A stretch of DNA of 20,432 nt from positions 1 to 20,432 of the forward strand of contig BNVT01000011.1 of NCBI GenBank assembly GCA_025998295.1. Reading direction: 5' to 3'. Shown piece by piece: positions 7,443-14,427 of this stretch. Within the stretch, counting starts at the first letter, position 1, and each line of letters begins with the position of its first letter. The stretch is from Endomicrobiia bacterium (GTDB lineage: Bacteria; Elusimicrobiota; Endomicrobiia; Endomicrobiales; Endomicrobiaceae). Both the position numbers and the translations under genes were made by a program. The notes below the pieces were generated by a model, which saw nothing but the letters and a program-made list of their open reading frames with translations, searched no databases and was not told the DNA's origin.

Positions 7443-7645
7443 GTGATTTCCCACGATCTTGCGGTCTGGGCACTTGTAAGGATACAGACGTTGCTTTAGC
7501 AACATCTGCCCTATATCATTTTTCCCTTGATACTCTATGTATCATTTCGGGTTTCTCTAAAGACCCATTCTATCATTTCCCCTTCGGGAAAAATGATGCA
7601 AGAGCTAAACTCATCCCCCCAACCTTGCGGTTGGGGCATTGCGGT
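7441..7645. mobile_element. Hairpin-rich repeat, intact copy (IS200/IS605-like non-autonomous element?)
   Basis: About 200 bases between the convergent ABC-F and permease genes reappear, degraded, at about 20055-20240. Two hairpins lie near the ends in the same orientation and share a TTGC loop: CCCA(C)GATC-TTGC-GGTCTGGG (7450-7470) and CCCCAACC-TTGC-GGTTGGGG (7617-7636, perfect 8-bp stem). Each is followed by GGGCA[C/T]TG. Internally ATCATTTTTCCC (7515-7526) is perfectly complementary to GGGAAAAATGAT (7586-7597). Two further ATCATTTC motifs lie between, at 7541 and 7572, the latter able to form a competing TTCG-capped hairpin. It has no ORF. Similar subterminal hairpins on the same strand at both ends are characteristic of IS200/IS605 elements and their MITE-like derivatives; this assignment is inference. 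It may also terminate both flanking genes. Confidence 0.6.
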
Positions 7646-7674
7646 GGATTTAGTAAACAGTTAAATACATAATC

Positions 7675-9066
7675 TTATTTTGCTTCTCTTGTTTGCAAAA
7701 ACTTATAAAATATGTAAACAAGCAATATCCAAATTGGTAACACAATAACTTGCTTGACCATTCCAGATTGCGGTAGTGTCATGACAACCAAAATAAAAAG
7801 TATAAATGCAAGTGTTATGTAATTGGTGTAAGGATAAAACGGCACAGGAAACAACGTTTTGTGATTTTTATGTTTAAACTTTATGTGAGATAGTGTAATC
7901 ATCCCCCAATTAATAAGAATACACACAACAACAAAACTCATAATCATTTTAAAAGCGTCAGACCAATTTGGAATAAAATAATTTAGAGGAACCACTAAAA
8001 ACGTTAAAGTTCCCGAGAGATAAATTGCGGACGCTGGGATACCTCTTTTATTAGTTTTAGAAAAAATTTGCGGAGCATTTTTCTGCAAGGCAAGCCCATA
8101 AAGCATACGACTGTTGCTGTAAATACAACTGTTATAAACAGATAAAGCAGCAGTTAAAACAACAAAATTTAAAGTAAAAGCGGCATATTTTAATCCTACT
8201 TTATCGAAAATCATTACAAATGGACTGTCTGATGCACTTAAGTTGCTCCAGTGATACAACGATAAAAGCGTTATAAGAGAACCTACGTAAAAAACTATAA
8301 TAAGAATTGCAACTTGATTTATAGCTTTAGGTATTGTTTTTGTCGGATTTTCAGTTTCTGACGCAGCAATGCCTATAGATTCAAGCCCACCGAAAGCAAA
8401 AGTAATGACAGGAAAAGCAGCGACAAGCCCTATGAGCCCATGCGGGAAAAATCCACTAAAAAGCTTATCTCCAACATGAATTCCTACGGTTGAAGTCTGC
8501 CATAAGTTTTTAATGGTAGCGCCTGCAATTAAATCAGGATTTATAAAAAGTATATACGTGCCTGCTAATATCATTGCACAAATAGCAAATACCTTTATGG
8601 ATGAAAACCAAAACTCTACTTCGCCACATGCTTTTACGGTTGTTAGATTTACGATATTTATGATTGCAAAGAAAAGTAAAGCTGCTTTCCAAGTGGCCAA
8701 ACCAGGGAGCCAATATTGTGTATATGCGGCGACGGCGGTAAGTTCGGTAATACCCACCAAAATCTGTAAAATCCAGCAGTTCCAGCCGGCTAAAAATCCC
8801 GAGAACTTTCCCCAGTATTTATAAGCAAAATAACTTGAAGCGCCAGCGGACGAATCTTGCGTAGTCATTTCACCAAGCTGGCGCATAACTAAAAACGTCA
8901 TTATTCCAGCAATCAAATATCCAAGTATTACAGAAGGTCCTGCTACAAAGATTGTGTTTCCTGCACACAAAAACAAACCTGTTCCGATTGCTCCACCAAG
9001 AGCCATAAATTGAATGTGCCTACTTTTTAAATTACGCTTTAAGTGACTTTCTTGAATCTGGGTCAT
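7675..9066 (-). CDS. Amino-acid permease, AroP/PheP-like (second of tandem pair)
   Basis: 463 residues, about 12 transmembrane helices, of the APC superfamily amino-acid transporter (AAT) family: proton-coupled uptake at the inner membrane. It carries the N-terminal RHIQFMALGGAIGTGLFL segment (helix 1 substrate site), LVMRQLGEM, FGGLESIGIAASETENPTK and the LNFVVLTAALSVYNSCIYSNSR-type helix 8 region, closest in my reading to the aromatic-amino-acid permeases. The usual GWNYW is GWNCW here, and the next helix differs from the upstream paralogue, hinting at a changed substrate. Its ATG overlaps the TGA of that paralogue (ATGA, 9066-9063), and AGGA eight bases upstream acts as ribosome site, so translation is coupled. 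The substrate cannot be fixed from sequence. Confidence 0.88.
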   Translation of the reverse strand: MTQIQESHLKRNLKSRHIQFMALGGAIGTGLFLCAGNTIFVAGPSVILGYLIAGIMTFLVMRQLGEMTTQDSSAGASSYFAYKYWGKFSGFLAGWNCWILQILVGITELTAVAAYTQYWLPGLATWKAALLFFAIINIVNLTTVKACGEVEFWFSSIKVFAICAMILAGTYILFINPDLIAGATIKNLWQTSTVGIHVGDKLFSGFFPHGLIGLVAAFPVITFAFGGLESIGIAASETENPTKTIPKAINQVAILIIVFYVGSLITLLSLYHWSNLSASDSPFVMIFDKVGLKYAAFTLNFVVLTAALSVYNSCIYSNSRMLYGLALQKNAPQIFSKTNKRGIPASAIYLSGTLTFLVVPLNYFIPNWSDAFKMIMSFVVVCILINWGMITLSHIKFKHKNHKTLFPVPFYPYTNYITLAFILFILVVMTLPQSGMVKQVIVLPIWILLVYIFYKFLQTREAK

Positions 9067-10475
9067 TGACTTTTTTCCTGTTGATTTTTTTCTCGTTTAC
9101 TGATTTTGTACCCAATGTACACAACCAATATCCAAATCGGCAGTGCAATCGCTTGTTTTAGCATACCACACTGAGGCGTTGCCATAATAATTACTACAAA
9201 GGCAAGAAATGCAAGTGCAATATAATTTGAATACGGATAAAGCGGAGAGTGGAATATTGTTTCGCAATGTTTAAGCTTTTTATTTTTTTTGAATTTTAAA
9301 TGAGCTATCGACATAATACTCCAATTGATAATGGAACCTATAACTGAAAAATTTACAATTATTTTAAAAGCATTCGTCCAATTTGGAATAAAATAATTTA
9401 GAGGGACTACTAAAAATGTCAAAACTCCCGATAAAACAATTGCATATGTTGGGATACCTTTTTTATTAGTTTTAGAAAGAATTTTCGGAGCATTTTTCTG
9501 CAAGGCAAGCCCATAAAGCATACGACCGTTGCTGTAAATACAGCTGCTATAGACAGATAAAGCGGCAGTTAAAACAATAAATTTTAAAGCAGAAGCAGCA
9601 TATTTAAAACCAAGCTTTTCAAACACCATCGCAAACGGGTTATCCGTTACGCTCAAACTGCTCCAATGAAATAATGATAAAAGCACAACAAATGCGCCTA
9701 TGTATAGAATTAAAATATAAAGCATGACTTGGTTTACAGCTTTAGGGATAGCCTTTTCAGGGTTTTTCGTTTCTGCAGCTGATAGACCAATAAGTTCTAG
9801 ACCGTCAAAAGCAAAAATTGCCATAGCAAAAGTTAGAGCAAACCCCATAGCCCCGCACGAAAAAAATCCACTGAACATCTTATCGCCAGCGTGAGGCCCA
9901 ACGGTTGCCGCAAGCCATAAATTTTTAATGGAAGCTCCAGTAATCAAATTAGGGTCAAAGAAAAGTATGTATCCACCAATTAAAATTATTGCTATTATTG
10001 CAATTATCTTAACAGACGAAAACCAAAATTCTATTTCTCCGTACATTTTTGCAGTTACGAGATTGGTTATGTTTATCAATGCAAAGAAGATCAAAGCAAA
10101 CACCCAAGTAGGCGTACCATGAAACCAATATTGAGCGCATGCCGCTACAGCGGTAAGCTCTGCCATACCGGAAAGAACATATTCAAGCCAATAATTCCAC
10201 CCTGCTAAAAATCCCGGGAATTTACCCCAGTACGTATAAGCAAAATGGGCGGAAGAGCCTGCGACAGGTTCGTTTGCGCTCATCTCGCCAAGTTGACGTG
10301 CAACCAAAAATGCTATAGTCCCTACCAATAAATATGCAAGAATGGCAGATGGTCCAGCCGAAGTAATCGCATTTCCAGCACCTAAAAAAAGACCGGTGCC
10401 TATTATCCCCCCAAGTGCAATAAATTGAATATGACGACTCTGGAGATTGCGATTTGAATGAACTTTTTCTTCCAT
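9063..10475 (-). CDS. Amino-acid permease, AroP/PheP-like (first of tandem pair)
   Basis: 470 residues, about 12 transmembrane helices, AAT family of the APC superfamily. Diagnostic stretches are RHIQFIALGGIIGTGLFLG at the N-terminus, the canonical AGWNYWLEYVLSGMAELTAV, FDGLELIGLSAAETKNPEKA and VLTAALSVYSSCIYSNGRML. These align throughout with E. coli AroP/PheP-type permeases as I know them, so aromatic amino acids are a reasonable guess for substrate. AAAGAGG five bases before ATG 10475 is a good ribosome site. The gene is the first of a two-gene operon; the downstream paralogue overlaps it by four bases. The two genes share a 40-base perfectly identical stretch (9486-9525 and 8071-8110), showing recent duplication or conversion. 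Confidence 0.9.
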   Translation of the reverse strand: MEEKVHSNRNLQSRHIQFIALGGIIGTGLFLGAGNAITSAGPSAILAYLLVGTIAFLVARQLGEMSANEPVAGSSAHFAYTYWGKFPGFLAGWNYWLEYVLSGMAELTAVAACAQYWFHGTPTWVFALIFFALINITNLVTAKMYGEIEFWFSSVKIIAIIAIILIGGYILFFDPNLITGASIKNLWLAATVGPHAGDKMFSGFFSCGAMGFALTFAMAIFAFDGLELIGLSAAETKNPEKAIPKAVNQVMLYILILYIGAFVVLLSLFHWSSLSVTDNPFAMVFEKLGFKYAASALKFIVLTAALSVYSSCIYSNGRMLYGLALQKNAPKILSKTNKKGIPTYAIVLSGVLTFLVVPLNYFIPNWTNAFKIIVNFSVIGSIINWSIMSIAHLKFKKNKKLKHCETIFHSPLYPYSNYIALAFLAFVVIIMATPQCGMLKQAIALPIWILVVYIGYKISKREKNQQEKSQ

Positions 10476-10527
10476 AAATACCTCTTTAGTTTAAAGAGCG
10501 CACTCATGCGAATAACAGTACTCTGCA

Positions 10528-10557
10528 ATTATATAACAAACATAATAAATCTCGTAA
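10528..10557 (-). promoter_or_regulatory. Candidate promoter for the permease operon
   Basis: On the minus strand a perfect TATAAT (10533-10528) lies about 50 bases before the permease ATG. A weak TTACGA (10557-10552) is 18 bases further up. The -10 is convincing, the -35 is not. Confidence 0.4.
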
Positions 10558-10597
10558 ATAAATTTATACAATATACCTACCATGTCTCTAAAATATC

Positions 10598-10819
10598 TTG
10601 CAAAAGTGTTGCAAACGCAAGAAGTATCGCTCGATTTCGTATAAATCTTTGTACAACATTGCAATGTTTACCGTTTTTTATGGTACAACAACGCTAGACA
10701 TGCACTCCTATGCCCTTGGCTATGTGTCTTCTATTATCTATCAGCAAAAAGCAAGTTTTATGCTTTATGTCTGGTGGGCGATTTACATCCCTTATGCCAA
10801 CCGCGCAATCCTCGACTGA
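10598..10819 (+). other. Unrecognised short ORF in gene-poor region
   Basis: A plus-strand frame opens at TTG 10598 and could encode 73 residues, with a hydrophobic aromatic-rich C-terminal half (for example SFMLYVWWAIYIPYANRAIL) that could be a membrane segment. It has no ribosome site, and its start is not an ATG. It may be a fragment of a lost membrane protein or chance. I do not recognise it. Confidence 0.15.
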
Positions 10820-11518
10820 AAAATGAAAACATTACAGCTAAGCAGTTATAGAGGATGTAGTGGACATTTTCTAAGCCCATGTTCCATCGGAAAAAACTTG
10901 AATGCTTGCAGTTTTGTACCTCCTTATTTAAATTTTTATTACTTACCTAAAACATAGTCAGCTAGTCCCAACTATTGCTATTTGGAGTAACCGTAAAGGT
11001 ATAGCTTGGGCACGATATCTTCAGGTTGCAACAAGACGGCTCCTAGACAAAATAGAAAAGGAGCCAGTCTGCACAGCAAATCTAAAATGCAACTTTAAAC
11101 TTGCTATGCAAATAATACCGTGAGATGATATCATAAATAATTCTAACACTCAAGTCCATGCAGAATCTCATAACACATTGGACTAATTAGCATTAAGGGA
11201 TAGTCAAAGAATGATGAAATGGCGTTTTGTAATTCAAGCTTTTGTGGCACCTAACTTGACCATTTTAGCTCCTGTGAAATCTAAAAACCCATATTTGAAC
11301 TGCTTTTGTCGCATTAGAATTAGATTTATAGCAAAGATATGGCAAAACAACAAAAAGATGATTTTGTATATAAAAATATGCCGTTTATTAAAAGCTCGTC
11401 ATTGTTGTTAGTTCGCTTGCCTTTGTTTAACAAAAGTCCAATATTTATTTTTAGATCTTGCGTTTGACTTTTTATAAAACTTATGTTAGCCATGCTCTTG
11501 ATACTTCTTTCATGTATA

Positions 11519-11586
11519 GGCGGACATCATGCTCCGCCTCCAGTTAGAATCACCGCAGGATGTGTTAAAATTCATCCTGCAGATTC
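11519..11586 (+). promoter_or_regulatory. Two adjacent stable stem-loops upstream of hydF
   Basis: GGCGGA/TCCGCC (11519-11538, 8-base loop) is followed by a longer stem: GAATC (11547-11551) pairs with GATTC (11582-11586), and inside it GCAGGATG (11555-11562) pairs perfectly with CATCCTGC (11573-11580) around a 10-base loop. That is 13 base pairs with only a small internal bulge, more GC-rich than its surroundings. It lies about 150-215 bases before the hydF start, so it could be part of a structured leader. It matches no riboswitch class I can recall, and the transcribed strand is unknown. Confidence 0.4.
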
Positions 11587-11733
11587 CTTCTCTTTCGATT
11601 CTCGAAGTTCAATTTTATGTGCTTGCGTAAAAGTTCTGTCGTTGTTTAAATCTTTTTTTTGCAAATGTCGTGCAGACTATCTCGCTTAACTTTTGTGATG
11701 TCAAAATAAAGTCACATATAAAATGAAGGTACC

Positions 11734-12966
11734 GTGAAAGCTTTAACAATTCAACTTGGGATATTTGGCAGAACAAATGTTGGCAAGTCGTCTCTTATGA
11801 ATTTCATAACAGACCAAAATATATCCATTGTTTCTGACATAGCAGGCACTACGACGGATGTCGTATACAAACAGATGGAACTTAATCCCTTAGGCCCCAT
11901 AACTTTATTTGATACTGCTGGCATTAATGATACTTCTGTTCTTGGAAGCGCAAGGATAGAGAAAACGCAAAGAGCTTTTGATTCTTCAGATGTTGCTCTT
12001 TTAATGTGCGAACAAGGAAAATTCGATAAATTTGAAAAAGATATTGTAGAAGAAGCTGATAAAAGAAAAACACCGTGCATTATTGTCATAGGCAAAACAG
12101 ATTTACATCCTGTTTCCGAAAGGTTTTTTGAAAAATTAAAAAAATATTCAAAGCATATTCTGTTATTTTCAAGCGTTATAGTAAGTAGAGATAAATTCCT
12201 CAATGCCTTAAAAAAGATTCTCGTAGAAGTTCTTCCTGACAATCATATAGAAAATTACTTATCTTTAAGAAATATAGTAAAAAAAGGTGACGTAGTTGTT
12301 TTAATTATGCCTATAGATTTAGGGGCACCTCTTGGAAAAATAATAATGCCTCAGATTCAGACAGTAAGACACATTCTAGATTTAAACGCCGCTTCTCATA
12401 TAGTTCAAGATACAGAATACGAAACAGCGTTGCAAAACTTAAAAACGCCTCCTGTAATTGTAATAACAGATTCCCAGACGATTAAAAGAGTAGCTGCAAA
12501 AACTCCCTTAAATATTAAACTTACAACTTTTTCAATAATTTATGCAGCTGATAAATCCGATATTGTGGAGATGGCAAAAGGTGCAGCTGTTCTTCATAAT
12601 ATTAAAGACGGCGATAATATTTTGATTTCCGAGGCTTGTACTCATCATGCTACTGGAGACGATATCGGCAGAGTAAAGCTTCCAAAATGGATTAGAGAAT
12701 ATTCTAAAAAAGATTTGAAAATTAAATATGTTTCAGGACAAGATTATCCTAAAGATATTTCAAATTATAAGATTATCATACATTGCGGAGGGTGCACTTT
12801 AAACAGAAAAGGTATGCTTGCAAGACTAAACAAAGCTACTGAAGCAGGCGTTTCAATAACAAATTATGGCATCGCAATATCTGTTTTTCATGACGTTATA
12901 GAAAAAGTTCTTGAAGTGTTTCCGGAAGCGTTGAAAGCTTACAAACAAGCGTTGAAAAATCGATAA
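11734..12966 (+). CDS. hydF: [FeFe]-hydrogenase maturation GTPase HydF
   Basis: Scaffold and GTPase on which the diiron subcluster of the [FeFe]-hydrogenase H-cluster is assembled with HydE and HydG before delivery to the apo-enzyme. The 410-residue protein has the N-terminal GTPase P-loop GRTNVGKSS (12-20), a TT switch (40-41), DTAG (60-63) and GKTD in place of NKxD (120-123). A dimerisation region is in the middle. The C-terminal cluster domain has CTHH (Cys302, His304) and HCGGC (350-354), the family's CxH...HCxxC [4Fe-4S] ligands. GTG 11734 is the start: GAAGG lies about five bases upstream, and the nearby ATG at 11723 stops after four codons. hydE and hydG are not in the window. Its presence implies hydrogen metabolism under anoxic conditions. 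Confidence 0.95.
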   Translation: MKALTIQLGIFGRTNVGKSSLMNFITDQNISIVSDIAGTTTDVVYKQMELNPLGPITLFDTAGINDTSVLGSARIEKTQRAFDSSDVALLMCEQGKFDKFEKDIVEEADKRKTPCIIVIGKTDLHPVSERFFEKLKKYSKHILLFSSVIVSRDKFLNALKKILVEVLPDNHIENYLSLRNIVKKGDVVVLIMPIDLGAPLGKIIMPQIQTVRHILDLNAASHIVQDTEYETALQNLKTPPVIVITDSQTIKRVAAKTPLNIKLTTFSIIYAADKSDIVEMAKGAAVLHNIKDGDNILISEACTHHATGDDIGRVKLPKWIREYSKKDLKIKYVSGQDYPKDISNYKIIIHCGGCTLNRKGMLARLNKATEAGVSITNYGIAISVFHDVIEKVLEVFPEALKAYKQALKNR

Positions 12967-12981
12967 CAAATCTGATATAAT
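12952..12981 (+). promoter_or_regulatory. Sigma70-type promoter for tpiA
   Basis: TTGAAA (12952-12957), an 18-base spacer and a perfect TATAAT (12976-12981) overlap the last codons of hydF and the gap to tpiA. The start codon at 13032 is about 50 bases downstream with AAGGAG in between. tpiA can therefore be transcribed independently of hydF. Confidence 0.65.
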
Positions 12982-13031
12982 CAGCAGCGGTGAGTATGCG
13001 AAATCTGTAAATAAAAAGGAGCTTACACGTT

Positions 13032-13790
13032 ATGAGAAAACCGTTAATGGCGGGAAATTGGAAGATGAATAAGACTATTTCAGAAGCTGTAAGTGTTGTT
13101 AAAGCTCTGAAAAGTGCGGTTGCTGATATAAGCGATGTTGAGATTTTGCTTTGCCCGAGTTTTACGGCTCTTTACGCAGTAAATAATGAAGTTAAAGGGT
13201 CAAATATTAATACTGGAGCTCAGAATCTTTTTTGGGAAACTAAAGGTGCTTTTACAGGCGAAGTTTCTCCTGCAATGGTGAAAGATATAGGTTGTTCTTA
13301 TGTTTTAGTCGGTCATTCAGAACGCAGGCAGTATTTTGGCGAAACAAACGAAACAGTCAATAAAAGAACAAGAGCGGCTCTTGCAATAGATCTTATCCCT
13401 GTGGTGTGTGTAGGAGAAACCCTTGCAGAAAGAGAAAGTAATATTACTTTTCAAATTATAGAAAAACAGATAAAAGAAGGTTTGGCAAATCTTACACCCA
13501 AACATGCATCTTTGACAGTTATAGCTTATGAGCCCGTATGGGCCATAGGTACGGGTAAAACCGCAACTCCGGACCAAGCGCAGGAAGTGCATGCTTTTGT
13601 AAGAACAATATATGCGCAAATGTACAAAGAGGCTGCTGATAAAGCAAGAATTCTTTACGGAGGTTCTGTAAACCCGGGAAATGTTTCAGAACTCATGAAA
13701 CAACCCGATATTGACGGTGTATTGGTTGGCGGAGCAAGTTTGGAAGCAGAGTCTTTTGTAAAACTTGTTAAGTATTTCATAGCTAACTAA
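13032..13790 (+). CDS. tpiA: Triose-phosphate isomerase
   Basis: Interconverts dihydroxyacetone phosphate and glyceraldehyde 3-phosphate in glycolysis and gluconeogenesis. The 252-residue TIM barrel has all catalytic elements: AGNWKMN (Asn9, Lys11), VGHSERR (His95), AYEPVWAIGTGKTATP (Glu167 plus the flexible loop 6), YGGSVNPGN and DGVLVGGASL for phosphate binding. Length is normal. The start ATG 13032 has AAGGAG 10 bases upstream, and a strong promoter lies between hydF and tpiA. rpiB follows after about 80 bases on the same strand, so the two sugar-phosphate isomerases are probably co-transcribed. Confidence 0.98.
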   Translation: MRKPLMAGNWKMNKTISEAVSVVKALKSAVADISDVEILLCPSFTALYAVNNEVKGSNINTGAQNLFWETKGAFTGEVSPAMVKDIGCSYVLVGHSERRQYFGETNETVNKRTRAALAIDLIPVVCVGETLAERESNITFQIIEKQIKEGLANLTPKHASLTVIAYEPVWAIGTGKTATPDQAQEVHAFVRTIYAQMYKEAADKARILYGGSVNPGNVSELMKQPDIDGVLVGGASLEAESFVKLVKYFIAN

Positions 13791-13873
13791 CTTTATATTA
13801 GTGCATTGCGTTAGCGCAAATTGGAAATGTGATTTATGCAGGAAGTCTGATAATAATACATGGCGGGAAATAT

Positions 13874-14329
13874 ATGGAGAAAATAAAAAAATTGGCATTT
13901 GGTACTGATCATACGTCAGTCGAAATAAGAAATACTGTAAAAAAGTATTTAGAAAAAATGGGCTACGAAGTTGAAGATTTTGGTTTTAGCGGAAGCGAAA
14001 GTTGTGACTATCCTGATTATGCCTTGAAAGTTGCAGAAGCTGTTGTAAATAAGAAAGCAGATAAAGGTATTCTTATATGCGGGACGGGAATAGGCATGTC
14101 AATTGCCTGCAATAAGGTTAAAGGTGCGATTGCGGCTGTTTGCTGGAATGAAGATACCGCAAAACTTGCTGCCCAGCATAACAGAGCAAACATTTTATGT
14201 TTAGGATCAAGAACCGCAACCATAAGCGAAGTTTGTCATAGGATAAAAATATTTCTTGAAACTCCATTTGAAGAGAGACATATGAGGAGAATAGCAAAAA
14301 TAAAGGAAATTGAGAATAATCAGCACTAA
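13874..14329 (+). CDS. rpiB: Ribose-5-phosphate isomerase B
   Basis: Interconverts ribose 5-phosphate and ribulose 5-phosphate in the non-oxidative pentose phosphate pathway. The 151-residue protein of the RpiB/LacAB family begins [15 protein letters not shown] with the Asp12-His13 pair. It has the catalytic cysteine in [14 protein letters not shown] (Cys69), [11 protein letters not shown] with His102 and a C-terminal [12 protein letters not shown] segment binding the neighbour subunit's phosphate. The open frame extends 15 codons upstream to an ATG at 13829, but that extension is not family-like, so ATG 13874 is preferred; only a weak GCGGGA precedes it. LacA/LacB isomerases are related but less likely. 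Confidence 0.93.
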   Translation: MEKIKKLAFGTDHTSVEIRNTVKKYLEKMGYEVEDFGFSGSESCDYPDYALKVAEAVVNKKADKGILICGTGIGMSIACNKVKGAIAAVCWNEDTAKLAAQHNRANILCLGSRTATISEVCHRIKIFLETPFEERHMRRIAKIKEIENNQH

Positions 14330-14427
14330 GGATAACACGAAAGACACATCGGCCACAGAGAACTTGAACTGATTTCTCTGGAAATGCGTGATTGGTTGCA
14401 GCTGGATCCGGGAGGGTGTTTGTGATC

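Larger units (their letters stand above)
10558..11733. other. Gene-poor stretch between permease operon and hydF
   Basis: About 1.2 kb with no convincing gene on either strand, only short frames with frequent stops, which looks like decayed coding DNA. Landmarks are an inverted repeat GGCTCCT...AGGAGCC near 11038-11065 without a T-run, a 42-residue frame from ATG 11339, and a 68-codon frame from ATG 11483 that starts like a lipoprotein signal (MLAMLLILLSC) but continues without any family resemblance. A stem-loop cluster lies at 11519-11607. No tRNA or known RNA family was recognised. Confidence 0.5.

Noticed and set aside
11591..11607. tRNA T-arm-like TTCGATTC
   Set aside because: No acceptor, D or anticodon arms can be built around it.
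11692..11722. TTGTGA - 18 bases - TATAAA promoter-like pair, and a TGTGA/TCACA inverted pair, just before hydF
   Set aside because: A start of transcription there would fall after the hydF ribosome site, and the TGTGA/TCACA half-sites are 13 bases apart, not the 6 expected for a CRP-type operator.
13800..13820. TTGCG-TTAG-CGCAA hairpin between tpiA and rpiB as a terminator
   Set aside because: The stem is only five pairs and there is no T-run. It is too weak to separate the two genes.
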